From IMG/VR virus record IMGVR_UViG_3300043331_000242, positions 1-26,191 of that record: DNA of 26,191 nucleotides. One strand, written 5' to 3'. Source of the stretch: a virus. Below are positions 14,697-23,696 of this stretch, piece after piece. The position numbers and the translations under genes are program-made. Under the pieces are notes generated by a model, which was given only the letters and a program-made list of their open reading frames with translations, did not search any database and was not told where the DNA came from. Numbering within the stretch: the first letter of the stretch is position 1; each line of letters begins with the position of its first letter.

Positions 14697-15130
14697 TCAT
14701 TAGACAGATGGTTCCACGTGACGAAGATCAGGTACGACGGCTTCATGTTGACCGTCATCCTGGTTGGCCTCCTCGTCCCAAGTTTTGGTATTTTACTAAT
14801 CCGACCCTCGTTGTTGATCAAAAGGGCGTGGTTGTGGGATTTACATCGTTTTCGGTTACTACCCTACCAGACGGTCACACGGTTGCGTATGGGGCAGATT
14901 TAATCGTAGCCGAGGGTAACAAGGGACTCGGGAAGAGGCTCCATGAGAGTCGCTTGAAAGTGTGTAAATCGGTGGGGGCCACGACGTTCTTCGGGCTGAC
15001 TAGGCTGGATAACGTTGGAATGGTAAAGATTCTAGTGGAATTTGGATCCAGCCCCATCGGTGTGGTCAAAGATGCTTTTCCATATGACCGACCCCCAGCT
15101 GATGGGGTTCTGTACGCGGGGCCAGTCTAA
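14693..15130 (+). CDS. GNAT-family acetyltransferase-like protein
   Basis: This is a second GNAT-type protein, 145 residues, with the order expected of that fold. The N-terminal strand-helix is IIRQMVPRDEDQVRRLHVDR. A central strand pair is LVVDQKGVVVGFTSFSVT. After it comes AYGADLIVAEGNKGLGKRLH, in which NKGLGKRL resembles the acetyl-CoA pyrophosphate loop (R/Q-x-x-G-x-G/A). Then follow GATTFFGLTRLDNVGMVKIL and the C-terminal segment FGSSPIGVVKDAFPYDRPP. The loop makes it a better candidate for an active acetyltransferase than its upstream neighbour; the substrate is unknown. The tandem arrangement suggests related jobs, perhaps core assembly or modification of a host or virion protein. Confidence 0.78.
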   Translation: MIIRQMVPRDEDQVRRLHVDRHPGWPPRPKFWYFTNPTLVVDQKGVVVGFTSFSVTTLPDGHTVAYGADLIVAEGNKGLGKRLHESRLKVCKSVGATTFFGLTRLDNVGMVKILVEFGSSPIGVVKDAFPYDRPPADGVLYAGPV

Positions 15131-15660
15131 TGGCTATTATCGCAGTAGCGGCGGTTGCAGCGGTTGCGGCTGCGGCCGGAACCTACATGCAGATGCAGGC
15201 GCAGGCGGATTCTCAGCGTGCGCAGGCAAAGATGGCAAAGTACGCAGCCGAGCAGGAGCGGCAGGCTGGTGAAGCTCGTCGTAAGATGGTCAAGGCCCGG
15301 GCCGAGTCGCTTCTGGAGTCACAGGCGTCAAAGGCCGCAGCTTCGGGCGTGCAGGCGTATGAAAGCGCCTCGTTGCTCGAGAATCAGCTTGAGGCGGCTG
15401 GTTTGGCAGCCTATGAGGCCGACCTTGCCGCTTATCCGCATGAGTTAGCATCCGCTCGGGAAAGCTACACATCTAGACTGCTCAAGAGGGCCGCGCGCCA
15501 AACTGAGGAATCTGCGATTTACTCGTCCCTGATCGCAGGAGCGCAAGCTGGGACCAGCGCTTACGTTGGCGGTGGTGGAATGAAAAGTGGCGGCGGTAAG
15601 AGCATTAGCACGGGTTATGACAGTGCGAGCTTAAACTCTCAGGGTTGGGGGTACATGTGA
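15130..15660 (+). CDS. Internal virion protein (T7 gp14 position)
   Basis: The product has 176 residues. The first 20 (AIIAVAAVAAVAAAAGTYMQ) form an Ala/Val-rich hydrophobic helix. An Ala-, Gln- and Arg-rich amphipathic helix of some 90 residues follows (AQADSQRAQAKMAKYAAEQE and onward). The C-terminus is Gly/Ser-rich (YVGGGGMKSGGGKS). This is the layout of T7 gp14, an ejected core protein that inserts into the outer membrane during infection, and the gene order agrees. Sequence identity with T7 cannot be judged here. ATG 15130 overlaps the previous stop (TAATG), and the next start overlaps its stop. Confidence 0.8.
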   Translation: MAIIAVAAVAAVAAAAGTYMQMQAQADSQRAQAKMAKYAAEQERQAGEARRKMVKARAESLLESQASKAAASGVQAYESASLLENQLEAAGLAAYEADLAAYPHELASARESYTSRLLKRAARQTEESAIYSSLIAGAQAGTSAYVGGGGMKSGGGKSISTGYDSASLNSQGWGYM

Positions 15661-17336
15661 AAATCCCCCGTTATCCGTTTCCAGAGCAGGATATTGCAAC
15701 TACTCGTTATCCGACTGTCGAACAGCCAAGTACGCTAGGTAATGCACTTGTGGGCGTCTCGCAGCTAGCTCAAACCGCTGCTACAATATACGGTAAGAAA
15801 AAGGAGCTTGATGACGCCAACATGATCGCAGACCGCTATATGGCGGCGGTTACCGACATGGAGGCGGTCCACACCGAGCTACAGCGGACCCCGGATTCTC
15901 GTCGTACGGCTAAACAGACATGGGCCGAGCGGGTTACCGAGCTATCTGCTAAGTGGACAGACGGCCTGGACGCTCTAACTAAACAAAGGTTTGACCGTGA
16001 AATCTTCCCGAAGGTAGTGGAGTATAAGCACAAGGCCACCGTCCTACAGGACAAGCAGAGCGTTGACGAGGGTAAGGCTGGGATTGTGCAGGGTCGGGCA
16101 TTCGCTGAGCAGTCGGCGGCGGACCTGTCTGTTCCTGACCATAAGGCATTTGAGTTCCTATATACTCAGAAGAAAGATGGGGCCTATGAGTATGGTCCCT
16201 ATTATCGCTACCTTAAAGGGTTGGCGTCAGCAGGCTTGATTGGTGAGGATGACGCCGAAAGAGAGTTCTTGTCCGCGCAGAAAGAAGCTTCTTACGCCCG
16301 GGCCCAGCGGCTAGCAACTCTTTCCCCCAGAGCGTACGTGGATACCTCCGAGCGCGAGTCGGTGCGCGCGGGGTCCACGTTCCTTCGTTTCCTTGATGCC
16401 AACAAGAGGAACGAGCTTGATAAGTACGCCTATGGTCGGATCGAGGTGCTCGACAAGGCGGCGATCGAGAAGCGGAAGCAACAGGAGGAAGACTTAAAGA
16501 AGCGCCAGGATGCAGATGAAGAAGAGGCCGATCGTCGGGTGAGCGTGAAGTTCCGGAATCGAGACCTTGACCGGGCATTCCTCGATGATTTGGCAAACCT
16601 GCGGTTGCTGAAAGGGCCTCGGCTCGAGCATTGGTACGCTATGTTGGAACGAGAAGACATAGAGGGCGGACCGGGTGAGCCTAGGATAATTCGTGAATAT
16701 ATGATGATGTCCACGGCTCTAGACGTAACGCCTAGTTTCCTCGATAGCGTGGACCGTCAGGTGCGTCGTCGCAATATCCCATATTCTATTGGCGAAAAGT
16801 TCAAGGACACCGCGCGCAAGACCATCGAGCGGTCCCGGGATCGCGCGCTCGATATGGACCGGGACCGTCACGGGCAGGCACAGGCTCTTGCTGATTCATG
16901 GCTTACCACCAACTCACCGTCTGAAAAATTGGACCAACTGTCAGCTAACCTTAAATCGGCGTTTCGCCAAGAACTTCTTAGCTTCTCCAAGTATTATAAC
17001 CCGGAGCAAGGCGAGGATGCTCTTGAGTTCGCTTACAAGCGTCTTCCGTTCTTCATTAAACAACTTACTACGCGTAATAAAGAAGAAATAGAGACTCTTA
17101 AGGGGTTGATCACGTTCAAGGATGAAAAGGAGCTACTCGAGTCGTTTAAGCACTTGACTCGGGAGCAGGCGCTCAAGAATCCAGTGCTACAGACCCAAAT
17201 CGAATATTTTCGTAAGTTGCGGGCCCATGAAGAGGAGGATGTTGTGCTGGAAGATCGGGCCAAGGGTGGGGCTGGTACGACAGCCCCCACGAAGCCGACC
17301 AAAACTAAACCGAAGGGGCCACCGCACGCAAGATGA
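15657..17336 (+). CDS. Internal virion protein (T7 gp15 position)
   Basis: The product has 559 residues from GTG 15657, which overlaps the previous stop as GTGA; an in-frame TTG at 15645 would lie inside the previous gene. It begins KIPRYPFPEQDIATTRYPTV and is then almost wholly helical and highly charged, with repeated Arg, Lys and Glu pairs. A strong coiled-coil segment (EKRKQQEEDLKKRQDADEEE) is near residues 275-300. The end is a basic, Pro/Thr-rich tail (TAPTKPTKTKPKGPP). T7 gp15 is a long helical protein of the ejection core that lines the periplasmic channel; the size, helicity and position fit. The assignment is by context rather than by a diagnostic motif. Confidence 0.75.
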   Translation: MKIPRYPFPEQDIATTRYPTVEQPSTLGNALVGVSQLAQTAATIYGKKKELDDANMIADRYMAAVTDMEAVHTELQRTPDSRRTAKQTWAERVTELSAKWTDGLDALTKQRFDREIFPKVVEYKHKATVLQDKQSVDEGKAGIVQGRAFAEQSAADLSVPDHKAFEFLYTQKKDGAYEYGPYYRYLKGLASAGLIGEDDAEREFLSAQKEASYARAQRLATLSPRAYVDTSERESVRAGSTFLRFLDANKRNELDKYAYGRIEVLDKAAIEKRKQQEEDLKKRQDADEEEADRRVSVKFRNRDLDRAFLDDLANLRLLKGPRLEHWYAMLEREDIEGGPGEPRIIREYMMMSTALDVTPSFLDSVDRQVRRRNIPYSIGEKFKDTARKTIERSRDRALDMDRDRHGQAQALADSWLTTNSPSEKLDQLSANLKSAFRQELLSFSKYYNPEQGEDALEFAYKRLPFFIKQLTTRNKEEIETLKGLITFKDEKELLESFKHLTREQALKNPVLQTQIEYFRKLRAHEEEDVVLEDRAKGGAGTTAPTKPTKTKPKGPPHAR

Positions 17337-20300
17337 GCACTTTAACGAAGTATCAAGATGGAAAGCTTCGCAATCGAGGTGAAGACAACCTAGATTGGCT
17401 GGAGCGTACCGTCACTCAGAAGCGTGAGGCGCCTCCGGCGGCACCGGTTCCTCCGGCTCCACCCGAACCCGAGATGCCCTCGGCTATCATGAAGGGCATC
17501 GAGACTACTGCAGGGATGGCGACGGGCGGGATCGCGGGCGCGCTGGAAGGTGCAACCAAACTGTTGTTCAAGGCAGAGCCGCATCCGGAAGACGTCGGAC
17601 GCGGCACGGCTATCGAAGTGGCATCTGGTTTGGCTGGTAAGGCCAAAGCCGCTAAGCAGATATTCGATTCCCTAATCCAAATATTCCTGTCGCCGGGCGC
17701 GGGTATCGGGGCTGGCATGAACCAGCGGCTCGAAAATGTGTCGCCCGAACTTCGTCGTATGGAAGTGATCCCGGGTGGTCCTGGTGGGTTGGCACCGCTG
17801 CTCCGTGCCATGGTTGGGGGTAGAGCGTTCGCGTCCGATCTCACGCCCGAGGAAAAGGCTCGTGAGCAGGGGCCCATGACGCTCGGCGAAATCATTGATA
17901 TTTACTACACGCTTGTTACCCCACTTGCACCGGGGGCGATTCGCGGTGCGAAGGCTCGGATCACAGCTAAACCCGAGCAAAAGGCCCTTCCGGCATGGTC
18001 CGGTAAGTATGAGGCAGGGGCGGCAGAAGCAGTTAAGCCAGAGGGCCCGCTCGCGCTCCCACCGGGGGCTGGGTTCAAGAACAAGTTCGAAGCAACTCTA
18101 TGGGCTCGACGCAATAAAGTGCCAGTCCCGGGGGAAGAGGCTATTCTCAAGCGGATTGAGGAGCTACGCTCGCGCGTGGTTGAGGAACCGACTCGACCGG
18201 TGGGTGCGGCGGGTCGGGCCATTGAGCGGCAGGGTATTCTACCGGAGGCAGCGGAAGCCGGTAAGGTTCGCGCTGATAGGCGTATTGGCACGGAACCGGG
18301 CCCTAAGATGGAGGTCCCGAGCGCGGAAGTTACGAAGCGTCTCGGCGAGATTCAGAAGGACAACACCGCCGTTACTCGTCAATTGAAGGCAGCCACTGGC
18401 TGGTTGACCGACCAGTTTGGAAAGATCGTCAAGGACGTTGGAGAAGCTGGTAAGGCCGATCCGGGTGTATTGGCGAGGGCAACTATCGGAGCGCTCTTAG
18501 GCTTTGCGTCAGGCGACACGCCCGAAGAGGCGATTCGTAATGCTTTGGGTGTGGGGCTTGGTGCGGCGGCATCTCGGACCGCTGCCAAACGAATCACTGA
18601 GGTGTTGAAGAGTGAAGCGGGGGCTATCGGACCTCGGCCCTCTCTTCAAAAGGTTGTGGATCGCTTGTCCGGAGAGGTTTTTCCGGCAACGTTCCTCGGC
18701 ACTCAGGAGCGTGTTGGTGGTAAGCCGCCTATCAAGCTATATAACCTTACGCGTAAGGTTGCTGATAAGGATAAAGGATTTACGGTTAGTGGTCAATGGT
18801 TGAAGGAGCAGGGGTACAAGACTCCCGGGAAGATGAAGCTCCCCGATGCCCGCAACCCTGTGATTCTTGACCTACACGACACCCTCAAGACCAAGGACTT
18901 AGATGGGATTCCGGTCAAGCGCAGCGTACCGGGGCCTGTTGATACCGCAGTTCAAGGTCTAAAAGAAGCCGGTCACGACGCGGTAATTGTGTTGGGCGAT
19001 AAAGATATCAAAGTCGTTAGTTTTGGGAAGAAGGAACGTCCGACGGCTGAGTGGGAAAAAATGTCAGCCGCTGATCAAAAGACAGAGCTTGGCGACGTAT
19101 TCGACATCTTTAAGGACGAGACGGGCGCCGTCGATCTTGGGCGATTCATTAACATCTTCAAGGACGAGACGGGCGCCATGGGGCGTCGCAAGCCTCAATA
19201 TCCGTCGGATTACACACATCAGCCCAACTACGGTTTTATCGATGCGGCGGCTGGTGTCAAGCGCATGATGCGGGGCGTGTATAACGCTGCCAAGAAGGAG
19301 ATTGCCGAACACGGTCGCGGGAGAATCACCAACGATGAAACCCTTATTGAGGCTCATAATCGCATCGCTTCTGGTAAGATCACCCCGGAACAGATTCTCT
19401 CCTGGGATGCCGGTTTCACCGCCGATGCTGCCGATCTCACCGCCTCGCGCCTATTTGCCGTGCGCTCCGCCAACGAAGCCTTTGCTCAAGCGGAGAAAGC
19501 GATCAAGCTAGGCGACCTTGAAGCTGCCAAGGCAGCGGTGGAGGCGGCGGGGCTTTCTAAGGAGTTTCATAAGCGCGGGTTGAAGGGTGTGGGAACCGAG
19601 GCGGCTCGGACCACTCAGGCCGCAAAGATTCCTGTACGCGCGCTCGGCGTCGAGGTGAAGATCACGCCGGAGGCCCTCGCCGAGGCTGCTGATGCTGTCC
19701 GGCAGAATCTCAGCGATATGGACTTCGCCAAGATGATCTTCCATATCAAAGACGCTGAGAAGATCGCGCGGTTCACCGACGGAGTATACGCGACTGCCGG
19801 TAAGTCTGCCCTCGAGCTTTACTATGGTATGCTTCTTTCGGGGCCCATGACGTGGCTTAAGAACATTGGCGGCAATCTCGGGGCCCTGCCCGTCGCGATC
19901 CTTGACCGATTCTACGCTGAACAAATCGGTCGTCTCGGGTCCAAAAAGTATCAGCATGTAGTCCCGGGCGAAGCCAATCAGATGGCTATTGGTCTTGGCG
20001 AGGCCATGATCGAGGAAGTTCGACTTCTTCGTCACCACCAGTTCATGATTGAGCGGTTGGCCGAGATGGGGCCGACTAAGGTGGATTTATTGGACATTTA
20101 TGAAAAGAGCCCGCGACCTCCGGCCATCACTGCCGAGAATTGGGGTATATCACCAACCAACCCACTAGCGACTGCCGTGGATTTCCTGGGCAGTGCGGTG
20201 CGGGTCGGGCCAAATGTGCTCAGCCTCACTGATGCGTCGTTCAAGGCAATTAATGCCCGTATGGAGCTACGGGCACAGGCGTTTAGGAAGGCCACGTACG

Positions 20301-21694
20301 AAGCCAAGCAGGGGAAGGCGTTCTGGGATCGATTCGCCGAGTTAGTAGAGAATCCGACCAAGGATATGCTGGACGCGATCAACGATTTCAAGGACCGTCA
20401 AACCTTCACGAAGGACTTTGAAGGTAGGATGGCGTCGCTCCAGCATTTCATGGGGCACCCACTCGTCCGGATCGTAGTAGCGCCCTTCTTCCGCACGGGG
20501 GTACGTATGGCTGAGTACTTTGCCTCGCATACGCCCGGTTTGAACCTCGCGGCGGCACAGTTCTGGCGTGATGTTTCTAAGCCGGGCCCGACCCGTGATC
20601 TAGCATGGGGTAGGTTGCTCGGTGGTAGTACCATTATTGGCGGGTTCATGTATCTTGAGTATCAAAACTTTATTACTGGTAATGGACCCACGGACCCTAA
20701 GGAGCGTGAGCGTTGGATCGCCACAGGGTGGCAACCGCGCTCGGTGTATAACCCATGGACCGGGAAGTTCACCTCATATGAGGGCCTTGCGCCGCTGGCC
20801 GACCTTATCGCTGAATCTGCGGATCTTTCCTACATCATAAGGCATTTGGACGAGTACTCAGGTGCCCAGGCTTTCTTTGCGTTCACGTTGTCGCAGATGA
20901 ACAATCTCGCGACCCATGAGTACATGCTGGGTATCTCGGAGTTTTTCGAGGCGGTCAAGCAAGGGGTCAACTCTGAGGCATCCTTCCGGCTGGTCCGCGA
21001 CCGCCTCTCCTCGTGGTATCCTGCTGTACTAAGGCAGATAGAGGATTATCTCGACCCCGCACAGCGTCCAGTGGTGGTTGGCCGCAACGAGCGAGTTGAC
21101 GATAACAAGAACGTCATAAAGGATAACCCCTTGTGGGCTGAGTGGCGAGCGCTCAAGGGTAAGATGATCGCGCAGACCCCGGTGCTCTCTAGAAAGATTC
21201 CCCCGCGTCGTGACAAGATCACGGGGGAACCGGTGGCGCACGAGGGTGGTTGGCCGTTCTCACTGTTCAACCCTCTCAAGCAGAAGACCTACAAGGCTGA
21301 TTCGGTGTTGGACGAGCTTGCGGAGATCGAGCTTCACGTCCCTGACGCCCCTGAGTATGTTGGCGGGACTGCTCCCAAGATGGGCGTGTCGCTGGAAGAG
21401 CCCAACGTGAAGGAAGGCGTGCGCCTCGAGGCTGAGGAGATTGACCGTATCATTGTGTTGGCAACCAGCACGAAGATCGGCGGGATGACTCTCCATAAGA
21501 GGCTCGATAAGGAAATCAACACGCTGATGTACAAGCGGCTTAAGACTAACGAGTCCAAGCAGATTCGTTTACTCAACGTTATCTACGCGTACTATGACGT
21601 TGCAGTCCAGAAATTCCGTAAGGAAAGTCCAAAAGTTGACTTCCTGATACGCGAAAGGCTCCGGGAAAAGCTGACCAAGGAGGCGGGACGATGA
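17333..21694 (+). CDS. Giant ejection-core or polyvalent protein (T7 gp16 position) with LPD38-like domain
   Basis: The 1453-residue product is the largest in the window and stands where T7 encodes gp16 (1318 residues), the DNA-ejection motor. Residues 33-50 are Pro-rich. Residues 60-130 have Gly/Ala amphipathic helices. Near 460-560 there is a separate alpha/beta module (PIKLYNLTRKVADKDKGFTV, later HDAVIVLGDKDIKVVSFGKK) resembling domains of phage polyvalent proteins. Residues 833-850 contain LSGPMTWLKNIGGN, a recurrent motif in such proteins. The segment HPLVRIVVAPFFRTGVRMAE near 1040, followed by NGPTDPKERERWIATGWQPR near 1115, matches what I know of the LPD38 domain. Unlike T7 gp16, no lytic transglycosylase motif is apparent at the N-terminus. 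ATG 17333 and TGA 21694 overlap both neighbours. Confidence 0.82.
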   Translation: MSTLTKYQDGKLRNRGEDNLDWLERTVTQKREAPPAAPVPPAPPEPEMPSAIMKGIETTAGMATGGIAGALEGATKLLFKAEPHPEDVGRGTAIEVASGLAGKAKAAKQIFDSLIQIFLSPGAGIGAGMNQRLENVSPELRRMEVIPGGPGGLAPLLRAMVGGRAFASDLTPEEKAREQGPMTLGEIIDIYYTLVTPLAPGAIRGAKARITAKPEQKALPAWSGKYEAGAAEAVKPEGPLALPPGAGFKNKFEATLWARRNKVPVPGEEAILKRIEELRSRVVEEPTRPVGAAGRAIERQGILPEAAEAGKVRADRRIGTEPGPKMEVPSAEVTKRLGEIQKDNTAVTRQLKAATGWLTDQFGKIVKDVGEAGKADPGVLARATIGALLGFASGDTPEEAIRNALGVGLGAAASRTAAKRITEVLKSEAGAIGPRPSLQKVVDRLSGEVFPATFLGTQERVGGKPPIKLYNLTRKVADKDKGFTVSGQWLKEQGYKTPGKMKLPDARNPVILDLHDTLKTKDLDGIPVKRSVPGPVDTAVQGLKEAGHDAVIVLGDKDIKVVSFGKKERPTAEWEKMSAADQKTELGDVFDIFKDETGAVDLGRFINIFKDETGAMGRRKPQYPSDYTHQPNYGFIDAAAGVKRMMRGVYNAAKKEIAEHGRGRITNDETLIEAHNRIASGKITPEQILSWDAGFTADAADLTASRLFAVRSANEAFAQAEKAIKLGDLEAAKAAVEAAGLSKEFHKRGLKGVGTEAARTTQAAKIPVRALGVEVKITPEALAEAADAVRQNLSDMDFAKMIFHIKDAEKIARFTDGVYATAGKSALELYYGMLLSGPMTWLKNIGGNLGALPVAILDRFYAEQIGRLGSKKYQHVVPGEANQMAIGLGEAMIEEVRLLRHHQFMIERLAEMGPTKVDLLDIYEKSPRPPAITAENWGISPTNPLATAVDFLGSAVRVGPNVLSLTDASFKAINARMELRAQAFRKATYEAKQGKAFWDRFAELVENPTKDMLDAINDFKDRQTFTKDFEGRMASLQHFMGHPLVRIVVAPFFRTGVRMAEYFASHTPGLNLAAAQFWRDVSKPGPTRDLAWGRLLGGSTIIGGFMYLEYQNFITGNGPTDPKERERWIATGWQPRSVYNPWTGKFTSYEGLAPLADLIAESADLSYIIRHLDEYSGAQAFFAFTLSQMNNLATHEYMLGISEFFEAVKQGVNSEASFRLVRDRLSSWYPAVLRQIEDYLDPAQRPVVVGRNERVDDNKNVIKDNPLWAEWRALKGKMIAQTPVLSRKIPPRRDKITGEPVAHEGGWPFSLFNPLKQKTYKADSVLDELAEIELHVPDAPEYVGGTAPKMGVSLEEPNVKEGVRLEAEEIDRIIVLATSTKIGGMTLHKRLDKEINTLMYKRLKTNESKQIRLLNVIYAYYDVAVQKFRKESPKVDFLIRERLREKLTKEAGR
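19106..19177 (+). repeat. Short direct repeat encoding IFKDETGA twice
   Basis: Positions 19106-19129 and 19154-19177 both encode IFKDETGA, 48 bases apart, with one base difference in the 24-base unit (TTT versus TTC). Both lie within the giant protein at residues 592 and 608, in a linker between predicted domains. Confidence 0.7.
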
Positions 21695-23622
21695 CGGTTC
21701 TCAGCGAGGTCAACCGGATTCGGTACACGGCGGCAGGTGGCCAAACCACCTTTGCATATCCGTTCAAGATTTTTGAGTCCGGTGACCTTGACGTCTACGT
21801 TAATGGACTATTGCAGAGCGGTGGGTACACCGTCACCAACGTTGGTGTCGATGGCGGCGGGAACGTGGTATTTGTTGTAGGCCGCACTGTCAACGACATC
21901 GTTCTGATCCGCCGTAAACTCGATCTCTTCCAAGCCACCGACTACCCGGAGGGCGGTAATAAGTTCCCGGCGAAGGCCCATGAAGACGCGCTTGACCGCG
22001 GCGTCATGATTGACCAGCAATTGGGCGAAGAGATCGGCCGCTCAGTTAAGTTCCCGGTGATTACGGAGTACCGCGACATCGACTTCCCGACACCAGCGGC
22101 GGGTCAGACTATTCGATGGAATCTCGTCGGGAACGGGCTCGAAAATGTACCCCTCAACACGGACGCCCTCGGGACCTTCTTGCAGTCGGGTGCGGGCGCA
22201 GTCGCGCGCAGTCTTGCCAGCAAACTCGGAGAGTGGATCAGCGTCAAGGACTTTGGCGCCACCGGCGACGGGGTGACCGACGACACGGCGGCGATCCAGG
22301 CGGCGATCAATGCCGCGAAGGGGTCCGACGCCAACATCGCGGGTAAGTCCTATCAGACGATGGTTGGTGGCAAGGTCTACTTCCCGAAGGGTCGCTACCT
22401 CGTCTCGTCCCAGATCGCGATCAACTCGTGGGGTGTGTTTTTCATCGGCGAAGGCCTCGCCTCAACGATTCACGTTGCATCCGGCGGGTCGTTCCCGAAC
22501 GGCGCCGTCTTCTACTTCAACAACGGCGTGAACTACATCTCGAACGTTGGTGTGGTCGGACTGGCCCTCTATGGCAACGATCAGTCGGTTGGCCTTGCGA
22601 AGTTCGAGAAGTGTCGTGACAACGTGCTCATGCGGGGCTGCTACCAGCGGTACGCTAACGCGCCGATTGCCTACATGAAGGCCTGCGACGAGTGGCTGAT
22701 CGACGAGATCAAGTGGATTCCGTTCGTGTCCGGTCCCACGGCGAACGGCGTCACCGTCGACACTTGCAACGAAGGCGAGATTCGCAACAGCAAGCTCTTC
22801 GGGTGGGACATCAACGGCGCGGATAAGACATCCGGCTGGATGATTTACGCCACGCAGAGTGACGAGCTGCGTGTCCGGGGCGTGGACGGCGCGTTCTTCA
22901 CCGGCGGCGGCATCCGGCTTGACCGATGCCACGCTTTCCTGATCGATAAGTTCCAAGCCGAAACCTGCACCAAGGGCATTCTGGTCACGTCGGATGCCGG
23001 CGCACCCGCCGCCACCGACAACACCTACGGCTCGATCCGGGACACGATCTATGACGCCGCGCCGATCGAGATTGAGTACGGCACCGGCATTCTGATTGAC
23101 CAGCTCGGTTCAGGGAGCGGCGCCGGCCCGGCGATCACGCTTGGTGCCGGCGCTGACAAGTGCCAGGTGCGGCTCGTCGGCGGACGCGGCTCGACGATTG
23201 CCGACAACGGCACGAACAACTCGATTCTGACTGACGTCGCGGGGCGGCTGGAGACGAATAAAGGCTATCGCGTGCTGGCCGGCGGCGTGTTCGAGGCGGT
23301 GACGTCCGGCACGCTGCGGAGTGTCAACTCCGGGACGAGCGCGGTCGAGTCGTCCATCGTGATGAACAACACCGGCGTCCATCTTGGCGGCGGGACGGGG
23401 ATCAACAAGCTCAACTGGGGCGCGGCGAGCAGCATCACGGACGGCGCCACGATCGCGCACGGACTCGGGTCGACGCCGACGGCGGTCCTCGTGCTCGGCT
23501 CGGCGGCCGGCGAGATGTTGGCCGTGACGGCTAAGTCGAGCACGACGTTCACCGTGGCCATCAAGAAGCACGACGGCTCGGCTGGCACCTCGCAGTCGGT
23601 GTACTGGATTGCGATCCAGTGA
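21691..23622 (+). CDS. Tailspike: T7-fibre anchor plus pectate-lyase-like beta-helix
   Basis: This is the receptor-binding protein, probably a capsule or lipopolysaccharide depolymerase. Residues 1-120 are the T7 tail-fibre N-terminal domain that clips to the tail: NRIRYTAAGGQTTFAYPFKI, then DLDVYVNGLLQSGGYTV and DYPEGGNKFPAKAHEDALDR. Residues 183-208 (ISVKDFGATGDGVTDD and TAAIQAAINAA) are the hallmark of the pectate-lyase superfamily right-handed beta-helix, which continues to about residue 520. The C-terminal 75 residues (INKLNWGAASSITDGATIAH and VLVLGSAAGEMLAVTAKSST) form a terminal beta domain common in fibres. At 643 residues it is typical of podoviral tailspikes. GC content rises sharply from about 22200 onward, which marks an exchanged receptor-specific module behind a conserved anchor. 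The ATG overlaps the previous stop. Confidence 0.92.
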   Translation: MTVLSEVNRIRYTAAGGQTTFAYPFKIFESGDLDVYVNGLLQSGGYTVTNVGVDGGGNVVFVVGRTVNDIVLIRRKLDLFQATDYPEGGNKFPAKAHEDALDRGVMIDQQLGEEIGRSVKFPVITEYRDIDFPTPAAGQTIRWNLVGNGLENVPLNTDALGTFLQSGAGAVARSLASKLGEWISVKDFGATGDGVTDDTAAIQAAINAAKGSDANIAGKSYQTMVGGKVYFPKGRYLVSSQIAINSWGVFFIGEGLASTIHVASGGSFPNGAVFYFNNGVNYISNVGVVGLALYGNDQSVGLAKFEKCRDNVLMRGCYQRYANAPIAYMKACDEWLIDEIKWIPFVSGPTANGVTVDTCNEGEIRNSKLFGWDINGADKTSGWMIYATQSDELRVRGVDGAFFTGGGIRLDRCHAFLIDKFQAETCTKGILVTSDAGAPAATDNTYGSIRDTIYDAAPIEIEYGTGILIDQLGSGSGAGPAITLGAGADKCQVRLVGGRGSTIADNGTNNSILTDVAGRLETNKGYRVLAGGVFEAVTSGTLRSVNSGTSAVESSIVMNNTGVHLGGGTGINKLNWGAASSITDGATIAHGLGSTPTAVLVLGSAAGEMLAVTAKSSTTFTVAIKKHDGSAGTSQSVYWIAIQ

Positions 23623-23633
23623 GGGAGTTCGAC

Positions 23634-23696
23634 ATGGCGAAGAAGAACGGCGAGCAGGGGCAGCGCTTCCGCATCGACGGGGGAGCAGCAATTTGA
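23634..23696 (+). CDS. Mini-ORF of 20 codons before the membrane protein
   Basis: ATG 23634 has a strong GAGGGAG (23620-23626) seven bases upstream, overlapping the tailspike stop. The product is basic (MAKKNGEQGQRFR at its start) and ends at TGA 23694-23696. That stop overlaps the TTG start of the next gene. It is too short to assign. Either it is a tiny peptide gene or, more likely, a leader whose translation couples to the downstream TTG start. Confidence 0.45.
   Translation: MAKKNGEQGQRFRIDGGAAI
23679..23685 (+). promoter_or_regulatory. Shine-Dalgarno supporting a TTG start
   Basis: GGGGGAG ends seven bases before TTG 23693. No in-frame ATG or GTG lies near, and the only earlier in-frame start (TTG 23609) lacks such a site and lies within the tailspike gene. 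This picks TTG 23693 as the start of the membrane protein. Confidence 0.6.

Noticed and set aside
23609-23692. Longer N-terminus for the membrane protein from TTG 23609
   Set aside because: That start lies inside the tailspike gene without a ribosome site, and the extra residues are polar and motif-less, whereas TTG 23693 has GGGGGAG at the right distance and puts the membrane segment at the N-terminus.
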